Origin: Salinilacihabitans rarus
GTDB taxonomy: Archaea; Halobacteriota; Halobacteria; Halobacteriales; Natrialbaceae
Assembly: GCF_024296665.1 (NCBI RefSeq)
Contig: NZ_CP100762.1
Span: 868,001 to 932,000, forward strand
Length of the DNA stretch: 64,000 nucleotides
Direction of reading: 5' to 3'
Positions within the stretch are counted from its first letter, which is position 1, and each line of letters begins with the position of its first letter. Shown here piece after piece: positions 7,563 to 16,872 of this stretch. The notes beneath the pieces are model-generated. The model was not told the DNA's origin, made no database searches, and worked only from the letters and a program-made list of their open reading frames with translations. A program made the position numbers and the translations under genes.

Positions 7563-10500
7563 TCACTCGGCCAGCGCCGCCGCCACCGCCTCGACCGGGT
7601 GCGGGGGCCGGTCGCGCCCGTCGAAGTCGCCGATCTGGGTCCGACAGGAGGCGCCGGGCGCGACGACGACCTCCCCGTCGCTCGCGTCGAGGCGCTCGCG
7701 CAGTAACTCGCCGATCGCCAGCGAGAGGTCGTGGTGTTCGGCCTCGTAGCCGAAGCTACCGGCCATCCCGCAGCAACCGGAGTCCAGCGGGTCGACCGCG
7801 TAACCCGCCCGCCGGAGGACGCCGACGGCGTGGTGGTCGGCGCCGCGGGCCTTCCCGTGACAGTGGCCGTGGTACGCGAGCGACGTCGCCGGCGCGTCGA
7901 ACGAGAGGCGCTCGTCGAGGCGCTCGCGGTCGAGGTACTCGCAGACGCCGTAGGCGTTCGCGGCGAGGCGGTCGAGGCGGTCGTCCGAGAGCAGCGAGGC
8001 GTACTCGTCGACGACCATCGACGCGTCAGACGGTTCGACGAAGAGGACGGACCACCCCGCCTCGACCCGCGGGGCGAGCGCGTCGACCAGCGCCTCGGCC
8101 CGCTCGGCCGCGAGGTCGAGTCGTCCCTGCGAGTAGGCCGCCCGTCCCGTCGGCCCGAGGTCGGGGACCTCCACGCGGACGTCGGCGGCTTCGAGCACCT
8201 CGACGGCCGCCTTCCCCGGGTTCGGGTACGAGTAGTTCGTGTACGTGTCCGGGAACAGGAGGACGCGGTCGGTCGCCCGCGCGGAGTCCACGCGCGGGCC
8301 ACCCCTGGCGTCGAACCACCCGGTCAGCGACTGCCGGCGGAACGCGGGGAGCGAGCGGTCGGCGGCGACGCCGAGCGTTCGCTCCAGCAGCCCGCGGGCG
8401 CCCGGGAGGTCGGCCGCGCGGTTCGCGACCGGGGCGAGCGCGCTCCCGAGCGCGGACAGGCGGTCGACGTTCGAGAACAGCCGCTCGCGGAGGCTCACCC
8501 CCTCGCGGTCGTGGTACTCGTGTTTCACCTCCGCCTTGAGTTTCGCGAGGTCGACGCCGGTCGGACAGTCGCTCTGACAGCCCTTGCAGCCGATACAGAG
8601 GTCGAGCACCTCACGCTGGAACCGCTCGTCGTACAGTTCCTCGGGATCGAGTTCGCCCGAGATGGCCGCCCGGAGCAGGTTCGCCCGCCCCCGGGTCGTC
8701 GCGATCTCTTCGTCGGTCGCGCGGTAGGTCGGACACATCACGTCGCCGCCGGTCTGCCGGCAGGTGCCACAGCCGTTGCAGAGTTCGACGAGGTGCGAGA
8801 ACCCCCCATCGTCCGCGAAGTCGAGGGTCGTGGCGGGTTCGAGCGAGGCGTAGTCCGGGCCGTACCGGAGGTGTTCGCGGACGTCGGTCGGGTCGTCCTC
8901 GCGGTAGACGACCTTCCCCGGGTTCATGAGCCAGTCGGGGTCGAACGCCGACTTCACCTCCCTGAACGCCGCCCACAGGTCGGGGCCGTACAGCTTCGGG
9001 TTGAACGCCGTGCGCGCGAGGCCGTCGCCGTGTTCGCCGGAGAACGAGCCGTGGTGGTCCAGCACCAGCGAGGTGACGTCCTCGGCGATCGAGCGCATCG
9101 TCTCGACGCCGTCCTCGGTCTTGAGGCTCAGCACGGGCCGGATGTGTAACGTCCCGACCCCCGCGTGGGCGAAGTAGGCCGCGGTCGTGTCGTGCTCGTC
9201 GAGGATCTCCTGAAAGCCCGCGACGTACTCGGCGAGTTCGTCCGGCGGGACGGAGGCGTCCTCGACGAACGGGTACGGCTTCGGGTCGCCCTCCATGCTC
9301 ATCAGCAGGGGGATGGCCGCCTTGCGGAGCTTCCAGAGTCGATCCTGCTCCTCGGTGGAGAAGGCCTCGACGGCCTCGAACGCCGCGCCCCGGTCGACGA
9401 GGTCGGCGGTCGCCGCGGCGACCGCGTCGGGGAGGGCGCCGACCGTCTCGTCGTCGAACTCGAGCATCAGCGCCGCCTCGGTGCCGTCGGGGATCGCCGC
9501 GGCGTACTCGGCGTACTCCGGGGAGTCGGCCGCCAGCCGGAACACCTCCCGGTCCATCAGTTCGACCGCGCTCGTCCCGAGGGAAAGCGCGTCGGGCACC
9601 GCCGACAGCGCTTCCAGCAGGTCGTCGTAGCAGGCGACGACGAGCGCGGTCTCGTCGGGCCGGGTGACGAGCGAGAGCGTCGCCTCGACGACGACGCCGA
9701 GGGTCCCCTCCGCGCCGACGAGGAGTTTCGAGAGGTTGACGACCCGCTCGCCGCCCTCGCGGTCGTCGTCGGCCGCCCCGGTCTCCCGCTCCCGGATCAC
9801 CTTCTGCAGGTTGTAGCCGCTGACGCTGCGCTTGAGCTTCGGGTACCGCTCTTCGATCTCCTCGGCGTTGTCCTCGACGACGGCCCGGACGGTCCGGTAG
9901 ATGGCGGCCTCGCGGTCGTCCTTCGAGACGATCCGCTCCCACTCCGGGCTATCGAGGACGACGTCCCGCGTGCGGATCAGCGAGCCGTCGGCGAGGACGA
10001 CCGCACACTCCTCGACGTAGGCGTCGGTGATCCCGTAGCGCACCGAGTGGGCACCCGTCGAGTTGTTGCCGATGCCGCCGCCGATCGTCGCCCGGTTCGA
10101 GGAGGCGGGGTCGGGCGCGAACCGCAGGCCGTGGGGTTCGAGCGCGTCGTCGAGGTCGTCCTGAACGACCCCGGGCTGGACGACCGCGCGCCGTTCCTCG
10201 GGGTCGACGTCGACGATCCCGTCCATGTGCCGCGAGAGGTCGAGGACGATACAGCCGGGGCCGACGGCCTGCCCGGCGAGCGACGACCCGGCCCCCCGCG
10301 GGAGTACCGGCACGCCGTGGTCGCTCGCGACGCGGACCGCCGCCCGAACGTCGTCGACGTCCCGCGGGAAGACCACGCCCGCCGGTTCCGCCCCGTAGAC
10401 GCTCCCGTCGGTCGCGTAGAGCACGCGGGTGTACTCGTCGAACCGGACGTCGCCCTCGCAGGCCCGTCGGAGGTCGGCGGCCAGCCGACGCGACGCGCCC

Positions 10501-10583
10501 TCGCCGCGGTCGTCCGAGGTCGGTTCCGTCCCCGCCGTCGCCGGCCGCGTCGCGTCCGACGGACCGGAGTCCTGCGCTGCCAT
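7563..10583 (-). CDS. FAD-linked oxidase fused to Fe-S oxidoreductase (D-lactate/glycolate dehydrogenase type)
   Basis: At 1006 residues this is a fusion of a GlcD-like flavoprotein and a GlpC/LutA-like iron-sulfur subunit. The N-terminal half has the PCMH-type FAD domain ('LPRGAGSSLAGQAVG', 'TIGGGIGNNSTGAHS') and the FAD-oxidase C domain ending 'GEHGDGLART'. The second half has two 4Fe-4S motifs (CNGCGTCRQTG...CP and CIGCKGCQSDCP) and a CCG domain ('LDSGCCGMAGSFG'). It probably oxidises D-lactate or a related 2-hydroxy acid and passes electrons to the respiratory chain. It lies 119 bases downstream of sod on the same strand and may share its transcript. Confidence 0.9.
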   Translation of the reverse strand: MAAQDSGPSDATRPATAGTEPTSDDRGEGASRRLAADLRRACEGDVRFDEYTRVLYATDGSVYGAEPAGVVFPRDVDDVRAAVRVASDHGVPVLPRGAGSSLAGQAVGPGCIVLDLSRHMDGIVDVDPEERRAVVQPGVVQDDLDDALEPHGLRFAPDPASSNRATIGGGIGNNSTGAHSVRYGITDAYVEECAVVLADGSLIRTRDVVLDSPEWERIVSKDDREAAIYRTVRAVVEDNAEEIEERYPKLKRSVSGYNLQKVIRERETGAADDDREGGERVVNLSKLLVGAEGTLGVVVEATLSLVTRPDETALVVACYDDLLEALSAVPDALSLGTSAVELMDREVFRLAADSPEYAEYAAAIPDGTEAALMLEFDDETVGALPDAVAAATADLVDRGAAFEAVEAFSTEEQDRLWKLRKAAIPLLMSMEGDPKPYPFVEDASVPPDELAEYVAGFQEILDEHDTTAAYFAHAGVGTLHIRPVLSLKTEDGVETMRSIAEDVTSLVLDHHGSFSGEHGDGLARTAFNPKLYGPDLWAAFREVKSAFDPDWLMNPGKVVYREDDPTDVREHLRYGPDYASLEPATTLDFADDGGFSHLVELCNGCGTCRQTGGDVMCPTYRATDEEIATTRGRANLLRAAISGELDPEELYDERFQREVLDLCIGCKGCQSDCPTGVDLAKLKAEVKHEYHDREGVSLRERLFSNVDRLSALGSALAPVANRAADLPGARGLLERTLGVAADRSLPAFRRQSLTGWFDARGGPRVDSARATDRVLLFPDTYTNYSYPNPGKAAVEVLEAADVRVEVPDLGPTGRAAYSQGRLDLAAERAEALVDALAPRVEAGWSVLFVEPSDASMVVDEYASLLSDDRLDRLAANAYGVCEYLDRERLDERLSFDAPATSLAYHGHCHGKARGADHHAVGVLRRAGYAVDPLDSGCCGMAGSFGYEAEHHDLSLAIGELLRERLDASDGEVVVAPGASCRTQIGDFDGRDRPPHPVEAVAAALAE

Positions 10584-10702
10584 AGGCGCCCCATCGACGG
10601 GGACCGTGTTAAAGTGTGGTAGCCGCTGGCACGTGACGGGGGTGGCAGCCGCGACGCTGGGCGGCGCGACGTCGAAAAAACGTGAGGGCTACGGCTCGTC
10701 GC

Positions 10703-11305
10703 CTACTCGAAGTGGTCGAGACACTTCTGGTACTCCTCGCTCACCTTGTCCCAGTTGATCACGTCGAAGAAGCCCTCGATGAAGCTGCCGCGATCCGGGC
10801 CGTAGTCGTAGTAGTAGGAGTGCTCCCAGACGTCACACGCGAGGATGGGGTGGGCACCCCACAGCGCGTGGAGGTCGTGGCGGTCGACCTTGAGGTTGCG
10901 AAGCCGCTTCGCGACGGGGTCGTACACCAGCAGGGCCCAGCCGCCGGCGGCGCCCGCGGCGGCCTCGAACTCGCCTTTCCAGGCCTCGTAGGAGCCGAAG
11001 TCGGCCTCGATGCGGTCGGCGAGGTCGCCCGAGGGCTCGCCGCCGCCCTCGGGGGACATGTTCTCCCAGAACAGCGTGTGCAGGTAGTGCCCGCAGCCGT
11101 TGTGGGTCACGTTCTCCATCGCCGCGGGCGTCGACTCGAAGTCGCCCTCCTCGCGGTTCTGCGCGAGTTCCTCCTCGGCGGAGTTCAGGCCGTTGACGTA
11201 GCCCTGGTGGTGTGTGTCGTGGTGCCAGGTGACGACCTGTTCGGAGATCGCCGGCTCCAGTGCGTCGTAGTCGTACGGAAGGTCCGGTAGTTCGTGCTCA
11301 GTCAT
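10703..11305 (-). CDS. sod: Superoxide dismutase (Mn/Fe family)
   Basis: A 200-residue superoxide dismutase. The metal ligands are in place: the first His in 'TWHHDTHHQGYVNG', the second in 'GHYLHTLFW', and Asp and His in 'CDVWEHSYYYDYG'. Gly-rich 'AAGAAGGWALLVYD' is the usual core. I start at MTEHELPDLPYDYDALEP. An upstream in-frame extension to 11371 has no family counterpart. Haloarchaeal enzymes of this kind generally use manganese. The FAD/Fe-S dehydrogenase follows it on the same strand. Confidence 0.97.
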   Translation of the reverse strand: MTEHELPDLPYDYDALEPAISEQVVTWHHDTHHQGYVNGLNSAEEELAQNREEGDFESTPAAMENVTHNGCGHYLHTLFWENMSPEGGGEPSGDLADRIEADFGSYEAWKGEFEAAAGAAGGWALLVYDPVAKRLRNLKVDRHDLHALWGAHPILACDVWEHSYYYDYGPDRGSFIEGFFDVINWDKVSEEYQKCLDHFE

Positions 11306-11501
11306 GATGGAACACCCGTGTTCGGTATCGTTCGCTCGCCTGTTAAGTTTTGAGGAGTGATACGGTACCACGCCGCACCGACGCGGTCCCGTACCTCGGT
11401 TCGGACTCCTCCCGGCGGTACCACCACAGGCGACGTGTTAAACCTTTCACGCGAGCGGCGGCTCGAACGGCGAGGACGGCGAGAACGCGGCGCCGGACCC
11501 G

Positions 11502-11864
11502 TCAGGCCAGTTCCTTGTGCTGGGCGTGTTCCAGCCACTCCTCGAGCGAGGGCTGGCGCCAGTAGCGGACCGTCTCGCTGCGCGCGTCGTGTTCGACGAT
11601 CCCGGCGTCCTCCAGTTTCGGCAGGTGGACGTGCTGGAGGGAGGTGAGGACGTGCAACCGATGGTCCTCGGCGTGCTCCGGCGGCGCTTCGAGCGCGACG
11701 ACGTGATCCGCGATCTCGTCTACCGTCGCCACGCCGTCCGGAGCGTCGTACAAGTAGTACAGCGCGTACCGTCGTCGCTGGTCGGAGAGGACGTCGAACA
11801 CCAGGTCGAGCGACGGGAGCGGCCCCGCGGCCACCGCCGCGGACTCCCGCTCGGAGTTACGCAT
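11502..11864 (-). CDS. Winged-helix regulator, DUF7344-like
   Basis: A 120-residue helix-turn-helix protein. The N terminus 'LDLVFDVLSDQRRRYALYYL' and the C-terminal 'HVHLPKLEDAGIVEHD' are the hallmarks of a very common haloarchaeal winged-helix family (now filed as DUF7344, from memory). It is probably a DNA-binding regulator with no sensor domain. It is followed after 196 bases by sod on the same strand, so an effect on sod is possible but unproven. A second, membrane-tethered member is at 54352-54948. Confidence 0.85.
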   Translation of the reverse strand: MRNSERESAAVAAGPLPSLDLVFDVLSDQRRRYALYYLYDAPDGVATVDEIADHVVALEAPPEHAEDHRLHVLTSLQHVHLPKLEDAGIVEHDARSETVRYWRQPSLEEWLEHAQHKELA

Positions 11865-12060
11865 CCGCGAACCACCTACCGTGAGTTACCATTCGAAACC
11901 ACCACGCACCTCTACTACAGCCGTCACATTAGCTGTTACGTGTGTCTCTAACGTGACGTTTACTCGGGGTGTCGCACGCGGGCAGGCGTCGGAAAACGGC
12001 GTCGTCGACACTTCTCCGTGCCGGATCGGGGCCGCGGCGGCAGAAGGCGCCGGCTACCGA

Positions 12061-12525
12061 CTACTCGTACAGCCAGGCCGCGTCGTGCTGGTCGTAGTCG
12101 ATCAGTTCGTCCTCGTCGAAGTGGATCGCGATCTCGCGCTCGTTGGCGCCCTCGTCCTCGTGGTCGGCCGCGTGGACGACGTTCCGGCCGAGGTCGAGCG
12201 CGTAGTCGCCCCGGATCGTACCGGGATCGGCTTCGAGCGGGTCGGTCGCGCCGATCATCCGGCGGACCTGACGCGTGGCGTCCTGTCCTTCCCAGACCAT
12301 CGGGACGACGGGGCCGGAGGTGATGAAGTCGACGAGGTCGTCGTAGAACGGCTTGTCCTCGTGTTCGGCGTAGTGTTCCTCCGCGCGCTCGCGGGGCATG
12401 GTCTCGACCTTGATGCCGACGAGTTTGAGCCCGCGCTCTTCGAGCCGGGAGACGACCTCGCCGACGAGCCCGCGCGCGAACGCGTCGGGCTTGACCATCA
12501 CGAAGGTGCGCTCGTGCTCGCTCAT
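12061..12525 (-). CDS. ndk: Nucleoside diphosphate kinase
   Basis: A 154-residue enzyme that moves the gamma phosphate between NTPs and NDPs. It has '[18 protein letters not shown]' at the N terminus and the catalytic His in '[18 protein letters not shown]' order ('[11 protein letters not shown]'). Length is standard. The ATG overlaps the TGA of rpl24e (ATGA), so it is the last gene of the ribosomal operon rpl7ae-rps28e-rpl24e-ndk, an arrangement seen widely in archaea. The upstream in-frame extension to 12735 is Arg-rich antiparallel noise. Confidence 0.97.
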   Translation of the reverse strand: MSEHERTFVMVKPDAFARGLVGEVVSRLEERGLKLVGIKVETMPRERAEEHYAEHEDKPFYDDLVDFITSGPVVPMVWEGQDATRQVRRMIGATDPLEADPGTIRGDYALDLGRNVVHAADHEDEGANEREIAIHFDEDELIDYDQHDAAWLYE

Positions 12526-12887
12526 TCCTCGTCCTCCACGGCTTCGGTTTCGGCGGCCTCGTCCTCGTTCTCGGCGTCCTCGGCCTCGGTCGACGGGACT
12601 TCCTCCTCGACGTCCTGCTCCGTATCCTCGGTCTCCCCGGCGACGTCCTCGTCCTCGCTCCCGGCGCCGGCGGACTCGTCGGCGGGCGTCTCGGCCTGAG
12701 CGGGACCCTTGCCGCGGCGGCCCTCCTCGGTCCACTCGAGATCGCGGGGCTCGCGGCCGAGCATGTAGTTTTTCTCCGCCTTCGAGTTGACGAAGTGGAG
12801 TACGGTGCCGTCGTTGCGGACGTACATGATGCCCGTGCCGGGCTCGATCTCCTCGCCCGTGTAGTCGCAGGTGCGTTTCTCGACCAT
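12522..12887 (-). CDS. rpl24e: 50S ribosomal protein L24e with long acidic tail
   Basis: Residues 1-60 are a normal archaeal L24e with the zinc-binding start '[16 protein letters not shown]' and '[13 protein letters not shown]'. From about residue 62 to 121 there is an extension almost wholly of Glu, Asp, Ala and Thr with no hydrophobic core. Archaeal L24e is usually 55-70 residues, so the protein is about double length. The start overlaps the stop of rps28e (TAATG) and its stop overlaps ndk (ATGA). I begin at MVEKRTCDY. The frame is open further upstream only through rps28e. Confidence 0.93.
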   Translation of the reverse strand: MVEKRTCDYTGEEIEPGTGIMYVRNDGTVLHFVNSKAEKNYMLGREPRDLEWTEEGRRGKGPAQAETPADESAGAGSEDEDVAGETEDTEQDVEEEVPSTEAEDAENEDEAAETEAVEDEE

Positions 12888-13111
12888 TATTGCCCTCCGA
12901 TCGAGTCGGCCTCGCGGGCGGTCTCGCGAAGCTGGAGTACGTCCCCCTCGCGGACCGGCCCGAGGCAGTTTCGGGTGATGATACGTCCCTGGTTCTCGCC
13001 CTCCTTGATCCGGCACTTGACCTGCATGGCCTCGCCGTGCATGCCGGTCTTGCCGACGATCTCGATGACCTCGGCGGGCGTGGAACCGCTTTCTCCCTCT
13101 TCAGCGCTCAT
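12887..13111 (-). CDS. rps28e: 30S ribosomal protein S28e
   Basis: A 74-residue small-subunit protein with the family core '[20 protein letters not shown]', then '[17 protein letters not shown]' and the C-terminal 'ETAREAD'. It is the second gene of the ribosomal operon, 11 bases after rpl7ae, and shares a TAATG junction with rpl24e. Length and sequence are ordinary. Confidence 0.97.
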   Translation of the reverse strand: MSAEEGESGSTPAEVIEIVGKTGMHGEAMQVKCRIKEGENQGRIITRNCLGPVREGDVLQLRETAREADSIGGQ

Positions 13112-13122
13112 CCAGAGTCACC

Positions 13123-13485
13123 TCAGTTGAGTTCCTCGACCTTGTCGGCGATGTCGTCGACGTCGCCGGAGGCCTCGCCCGCGTTGACGATCGCCGCGGC
13201 GGCCGAGCCGACTTCGAGGCCGGCGGCGTGACCGACGTCGTCCTGCGTCTCGATGAAGACGACGGGAATGCCCTTCTCGTCGGCCAGTTCGGGGAGGTGC
13301 ATCACGATCTCCTCCGGCGAGACGTCCTCGGCGACGTAGACGAGTTCGGCGTTGCCGCGCTCGATCGCCTTCGTCGTTTCGTTGGTTCCTTTCTTCACGC
13401 TGCCCGTGTCTCGTGCGACCTCGAGCGCCTCGAGGGCGTCGTCCTGGAGGTCGGCTGGGATCTCTGTGGTTACGTAGACTGCCAT
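13123..13485 (-). CDS. rpl7ae: 50S ribosomal protein L7Ae
   Basis: A 120-residue K-turn-binding protein that serves the 50S subunit, box C/D and H/ACA RNPs and RNase P in archaea. The signature '[20 protein letters not shown]' and '[18 protein letters not shown]' is complete. It is the first gene of the operon. A Shine-Dalgarno-like GGAGAGGTGA ends 7 bases before the ATG. That is unusual where leaderless messages dominate and implies a real 5' leader (13486 to about 13615). Confidence 0.97.
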   Translation of the reverse strand: MAVYVTTEIPADLQDDALEALEVARDTGSVKKGTNETTKAIERGNAELVYVAEDVSPEEIVMHLPELADEKGIPVVFIETQDDVGHAAGLEVGSAAAAIVNAGEASGDVDDIADKVEELN

Positions 13486-13615
13486 TGGTTGTTCACCTCT
13501 CCTACGCGCGGGCTCGCGCTCCCCTGCCGTCCGGAGTCGGGAGACTCCGTGCCGGGGCTGGATCCCGGCGGAGGTCCTGTGCGGCTAGGAGCATCATCAA
13601 CCCCGCGTAGGGTGT
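13486..13615 (-). promoter_or_regulatory. Structured 5' leader of the rpl7ae operon
   Basis: A TATA-like CTTTTAAG on the minus strand at 13638-13645 would start transcription near 13612-13618, leaving about 130 bases before the ATG. The leader holds three perfect hairpins: 13551-13556 with 13564-13569 (GCCGGG/CCCGGC), 13533-13538 with 13543-13548 (GGAGTC/GACTCC, 4-base loop) and 13506-13510 with 13515-13519 (GCGCG/CGCGC, 4-base loop). A Shine-Dalgarno element is at 13493-13502. A box C-like TTGATGATG lies near 13592-13600. Autoregulation by L7Ae is a possibility, not shown. Confidence 0.5.
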
Positions 13616-13740
13616 ACGACTCAGTAACGCTGCCCCCCTTAAAAGCCCTTTCAAACGTTCGAGGGGGTGCCAACCGTCCGCATTCCCAACAGGCCCGACC
13701 GACCGGGGAGTATTACGGTCGGGCGACCCAACGACCCCGC

Positions 13741-15975
13741 ATGGAGCCACCGGTGCCGGCGCTGGCCGCCGACCTGCGCCGCGAGGCCCGCCGGGCGAAC
13801 GAGCGACGCCTCCTCGTCCTCGCCGGCGACCGCGAGCGCGGCTACGAGGCGCTCGCCGCGGCCCTCGACGCGCTCCCCGTGGGCATCGCCGAGACGACGC
13901 TCGTCGGCCCCGAGGATCGCCTGCGCTGCGAGCACGTCCCCCAGTCGAACGCCGGCCGCCTGCTCGGAACCACCCGCGAGGTCGTGATCGTCGACGCCCA
14001 CGAGGCGCTGCGCCCGAACGCGCTCGGGCGCGTCGTCGGCGCGGTCGACGGCGGGGGACTGCTCGTCCTGCTCGCGCCGCCGCTCGACGCGTGGCCCGAC
14101 CGCCGCGACGCCTTCGACGAGTCGCTGGCGGTCCCGCCGTTCGACGTCGACGACGTCGCGGGCCGGTTCCGCACGCGGCTGGTCGAGACGCTCCGGGCCC
14201 ACCGCGGGGTCGCGACCGTCGACGTCGACGCCGGGACGGTCGAAGACGACGGGCTGACCGACCCGCCGCCCGCCCGGCCCCGAGCGCCGGTCGAGCGGCC
14301 CGCCGACGCCGCGTTCCCGGCGGCCGCCTACGACGCCTGCTACACGCGCGATCAGGCCGACGCGCTCGCCGCCTTCGAGGCGCTCGACGCGGGGCCGGCC
14401 GCGGTCGTCCTCGAAGCCGACCGCGGCCGCGGCAAGTCCAGCGCCGCCGGTCTCGCGGCGGCCTGCTTCGCCCTCGACGGCGAGGACGTGCTCGTGACGG
14501 CCCCCTCGCGGCGCAACGCCGCCGAACTGTTCGCCCGCGCGCGGGAACTGGTCGCGGCGGTCGAGGGCGACGCGCCGGCCGACGACGACGTCGAGACCGC
14601 CGCGGGCGGCCGCGTTCGCTACCGCGACCCCGCGGCCGCCGTCGACCGGGCCGCCGACGCGGACGTCCTGCTGGTCGACGAGGCCGCGGCGCTGCCCGTC
14701 CGGCGCCTCGAATCGCTGCTCGCGGCCGACCGGATCGGCTTCGCGACGACGATCCACGGCTACGAGGGCGCCGGCCGGGGCTTCTCCGTGCGCTTCCGCG
14801 AGCGGCTGGCAGCGGGCGAGCACGCGGTGACCGACGTCTCGCTCGCCGAACCGATCCGGTACGCCGCCGGCGACCCCGTCGAGGTGTGGGCGTTCCGCGC
14901 CCTGCTGCTCGACGCGCGCCCGCCCGTCGAGCCGGCCGTCCGCGGCGCGGCCCCCGACGCCGTCTCCTACCGGCGGCTCGACCCCGACGCCCTGCTCGAC
15001 GACGAGCGACTGCTGCGGGAGGCGTTCGGCCTGCTCGTGCTCGCCCACTACCGCACGGAGCCGGCCGACCTCGCGCGGCTGCTCGACGCCCCGAACCTGG
15101 AGGCGCGCGCCCTGCTGTTCGACGGCCACGTGGCGAGCGTCGCGCTGCTGGCCCGCGAGGGCGACCTCGCCCCGGAAGACCGCGCGATGATGTACGAGGG
15201 CGGGCGCATCCGCGGGAACATGCTCCCGGACGTGCTCACCAGTCAGCTCCGCGACGAGGCCGCGGGCGAGCCCGCGGGGCTGCGCGTCGTCCGGATCGCC
15301 ACCCACCACGCGGTCCGCTCGCGGGGACTCGGCTCGCACCTGCTTTCGCGCGTCCGCGCGGAGTTCGCGGACGCGGTCGACTGGCTGGGCACCGGCTTCG
15401 GCGCGACGCCCGGCCTGCTCGACTTCTGGGCCGACAACGGCTACGGCGCGGTCCACCTCTCGACGACGCGCAACGACGCGAGCGGGGAGTACTCGGCGCT
15501 GTTGCTCCGGCCGACGAGCGAGGCGGGCCGGCGGTTGCGCGACCGCCACGCCGACTGGTTCGCGCGCCGGTTCCCCGCGGTCTGCTCGGACGCGCTGTCG
15601 GACCTCGACCCGGACGTCGCGCGCGCCACGCTCCGGAGCGTCGCGGCGACGCCGCCGCTGTCCCTCGACGACCGCGAGTGGCGCGTCGTCGCCGGCGCGG
15701 CCTACGGCCCCGGCCTGTTCGACGTCGACCCCGGCCCGTTCCGCCGGCTGATCGTCCGCGCCCTCGTCGAGGACCCCGACGGCGTCGCCCTCTCGGCCCG
15801 CGAGGAGCGCCTGCTCGTTCTTCGGGGGCTGCAGGGGCGGCCGTGGCCGGCGGTCGCCGACCGACTCGGCTACCACTCGCCGGGCGGGTGCATGCGCGCG
15901 TTCGGCGACGCGCTGGTCCCGCTGGTCGACCGCTACGGCGGCGAGGCCGCCAGCGAGGTCCGCGAGCGCTTTTAG
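13741..15975 (+). CDS. tmcA: tRNA(Met) cytidine acetyltransferase TmcA
   Basis: A 744-residue enzyme that makes N4-acetylcytidine in RNA from acetyl-CoA with NTP hydrolysis. An N-terminal DUF1726-type region (about 1-180) leads to the RecD-like helicase core with Walker A 'EADRGRGKSSAAG' (about 225-237) and Walker B 'VLLVDEAAALPV'. The GNAT domain follows ('LRVVRIATHHAVRSRGLGSH'), then the tRNA-binding C terminus. Start MEPPVPALAADLR gives the expected family length. The frame is open to 13228 but that part is antisense to the rpl7ae leader. Its TAG stop overlaps the SDR stop by four bases (TTAG). Confidence 0.93.
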   Translation: MEPPVPALAADLRREARRANERRLLVLAGDRERGYEALAAALDALPVGIAETTLVGPEDRLRCEHVPQSNAGRLLGTTREVVIVDAHEALRPNALGRVVGAVDGGGLLVLLAPPLDAWPDRRDAFDESLAVPPFDVDDVAGRFRTRLVETLRAHRGVATVDVDAGTVEDDGLTDPPPARPRAPVERPADAAFPAAAYDACYTRDQADALAAFEALDAGPAAVVLEADRGRGKSSAAGLAAACFALDGEDVLVTAPSRRNAAELFARARELVAAVEGDAPADDDVETAAGGRVRYRDPAAAVDRAADADVLLVDEAAALPVRRLESLLAADRIGFATTIHGYEGAGRGFSVRFRERLAAGEHAVTDVSLAEPIRYAAGDPVEVWAFRALLLDARPPVEPAVRGAAPDAVSYRRLDPDALLDDERLLREAFGLLVLAHYRTEPADLARLLDAPNLEARALLFDGHVASVALLAREGDLAPEDRAMMYEGGRIRGNMLPDVLTSQLRDEAAGEPAGLRVVRIATHHAVRSRGLGSHLLSRVRAEFADAVDWLGTGFGATPGLLDFWADNGYGAVHLSTTRNDASGEYSALLLRPTSEAGRRLRDRHADWFARRFPAVCSDALSDLDPDVARATLRSVAATPPLSLDDREWRVVAGAAYGPGLFDVDPGPFRRLIVRALVEDPDGVALSAREERLLVLRGLQGRPWPAVADRLGYHSPGGCMRAFGDALVPLVDRYGGEAASEVRERF

Positions 15976-16715
15976 GCGAACAGTCGGCGCAACAGCGGCT
16001 CCGGCGTCGCCCGGAGCAGCCACGAGACGAGCCGCCACCGCCGGGTGACGTAGACGTGGCGCTTGCGCTTCCGGATCGCGCGGGCGATCTGTCTCGCCGC
16101 GGTCTCCGGCGAGCACATCCAGAAGAGGTTCTCGCCCATCGCCATCTCCGTGTCGACGAACCCCGGTTCGACGGTCGTGACCGCCACGTCCGTCTTGCGG
16201 CCCGCCTGCCGGTGGCGCAACCCTTCGAGGTAGGTCGAGACGAACGCCTTCGAGGCGTTGTACGCCGGCGCCGCGCCGTTGCCGAACGCCGACGCCACCG
16301 AGGAGATGCCGACGAGGTGGCCGTCGACGTCGCTCGCGCAGACCGGGTTCGCCTCGAAGTACTCGACGGCCGCGGTCGCGAGCGCCGCGAAGCCGCGGAC
16401 GTTCACGTCGATCGTCTCGCACTCCGGGCCCCACTCGAGGGCGGGGTTCTCGTGGCCGATGCCGGCGCTGAGGACGACCACGTCGACCGACGGCATCGCG
16501 TCGGCGAGCTGAAAGAACCCGCGCCGGGCGTCCGCGGTGTCCCTGAGGTCCAGCGTCGCGACGTACGCCTGCGTCGGCAGCGACGCGCCGATCTCCCGCA
16601 TCCGCTCCGTTCGCCGGGCCGCCAGACCGATCTCGTACCCGTCGGCGGCCAGTTTTCGAGCCAGCGCCTCGCCGATCCCCGACGAGCCGCCGACGATGAT
16701 CGCTCCCCTTGTCAC
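15972..16715 (-). CDS. Short-chain dehydrogenase/reductase
   Basis: A 247-residue classical SDR. The nucleotide-binding loop is GGSSGIGEAL at the N terminus, followed by 'VVVLSAGIGHENPAL', the catalytic Ser in 'VGISSVASAFG' and Tyr-Lys in 'YNASKAF'. The start is the GTG that precedes TRGAIIVGGSSG. No other start fits the Rossmann strand. The C-terminal 'LVSWLLRATPEPLLRRLF' could be a membrane-associating helix. Substrate is unknown. It converges on tmcA. Confidence 0.9.
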   Translation of the reverse strand: MTRGAIIVGGSSGIGEALARKLAADGYEIGLAARRTERMREIGASLPTQAYVATLDLRDTADARRGFFQLADAMPSVDVVVLSAGIGHENPALEWGPECETIDVNVRGFAALATAAVEYFEANPVCASDVDGHLVGISSVASAFGNGAAPAYNASKAFVSTYLEGLRHRQAGRKTDVAVTTVEPGFVDTEMAMGENLFWMCSPETAARQIARAIRKRKRHVYVTRRWRLVSWLLRATPEPLLRRLFA

Positions 16716-16872
16716 GTTCGACCGTTCTCGCTCGGGAGCATAATTGTCGGCATTCGCGGCAGTCCTTCGGCGCCGGTCGCGAGTATCGTCGGCCCCCGAG
16801 TTCGACTTGCACACCCGGGCCCGAGCGCCCGCGGACGGTACGCCTTTGACCCGTCCCGTATTTCCCACGAGC

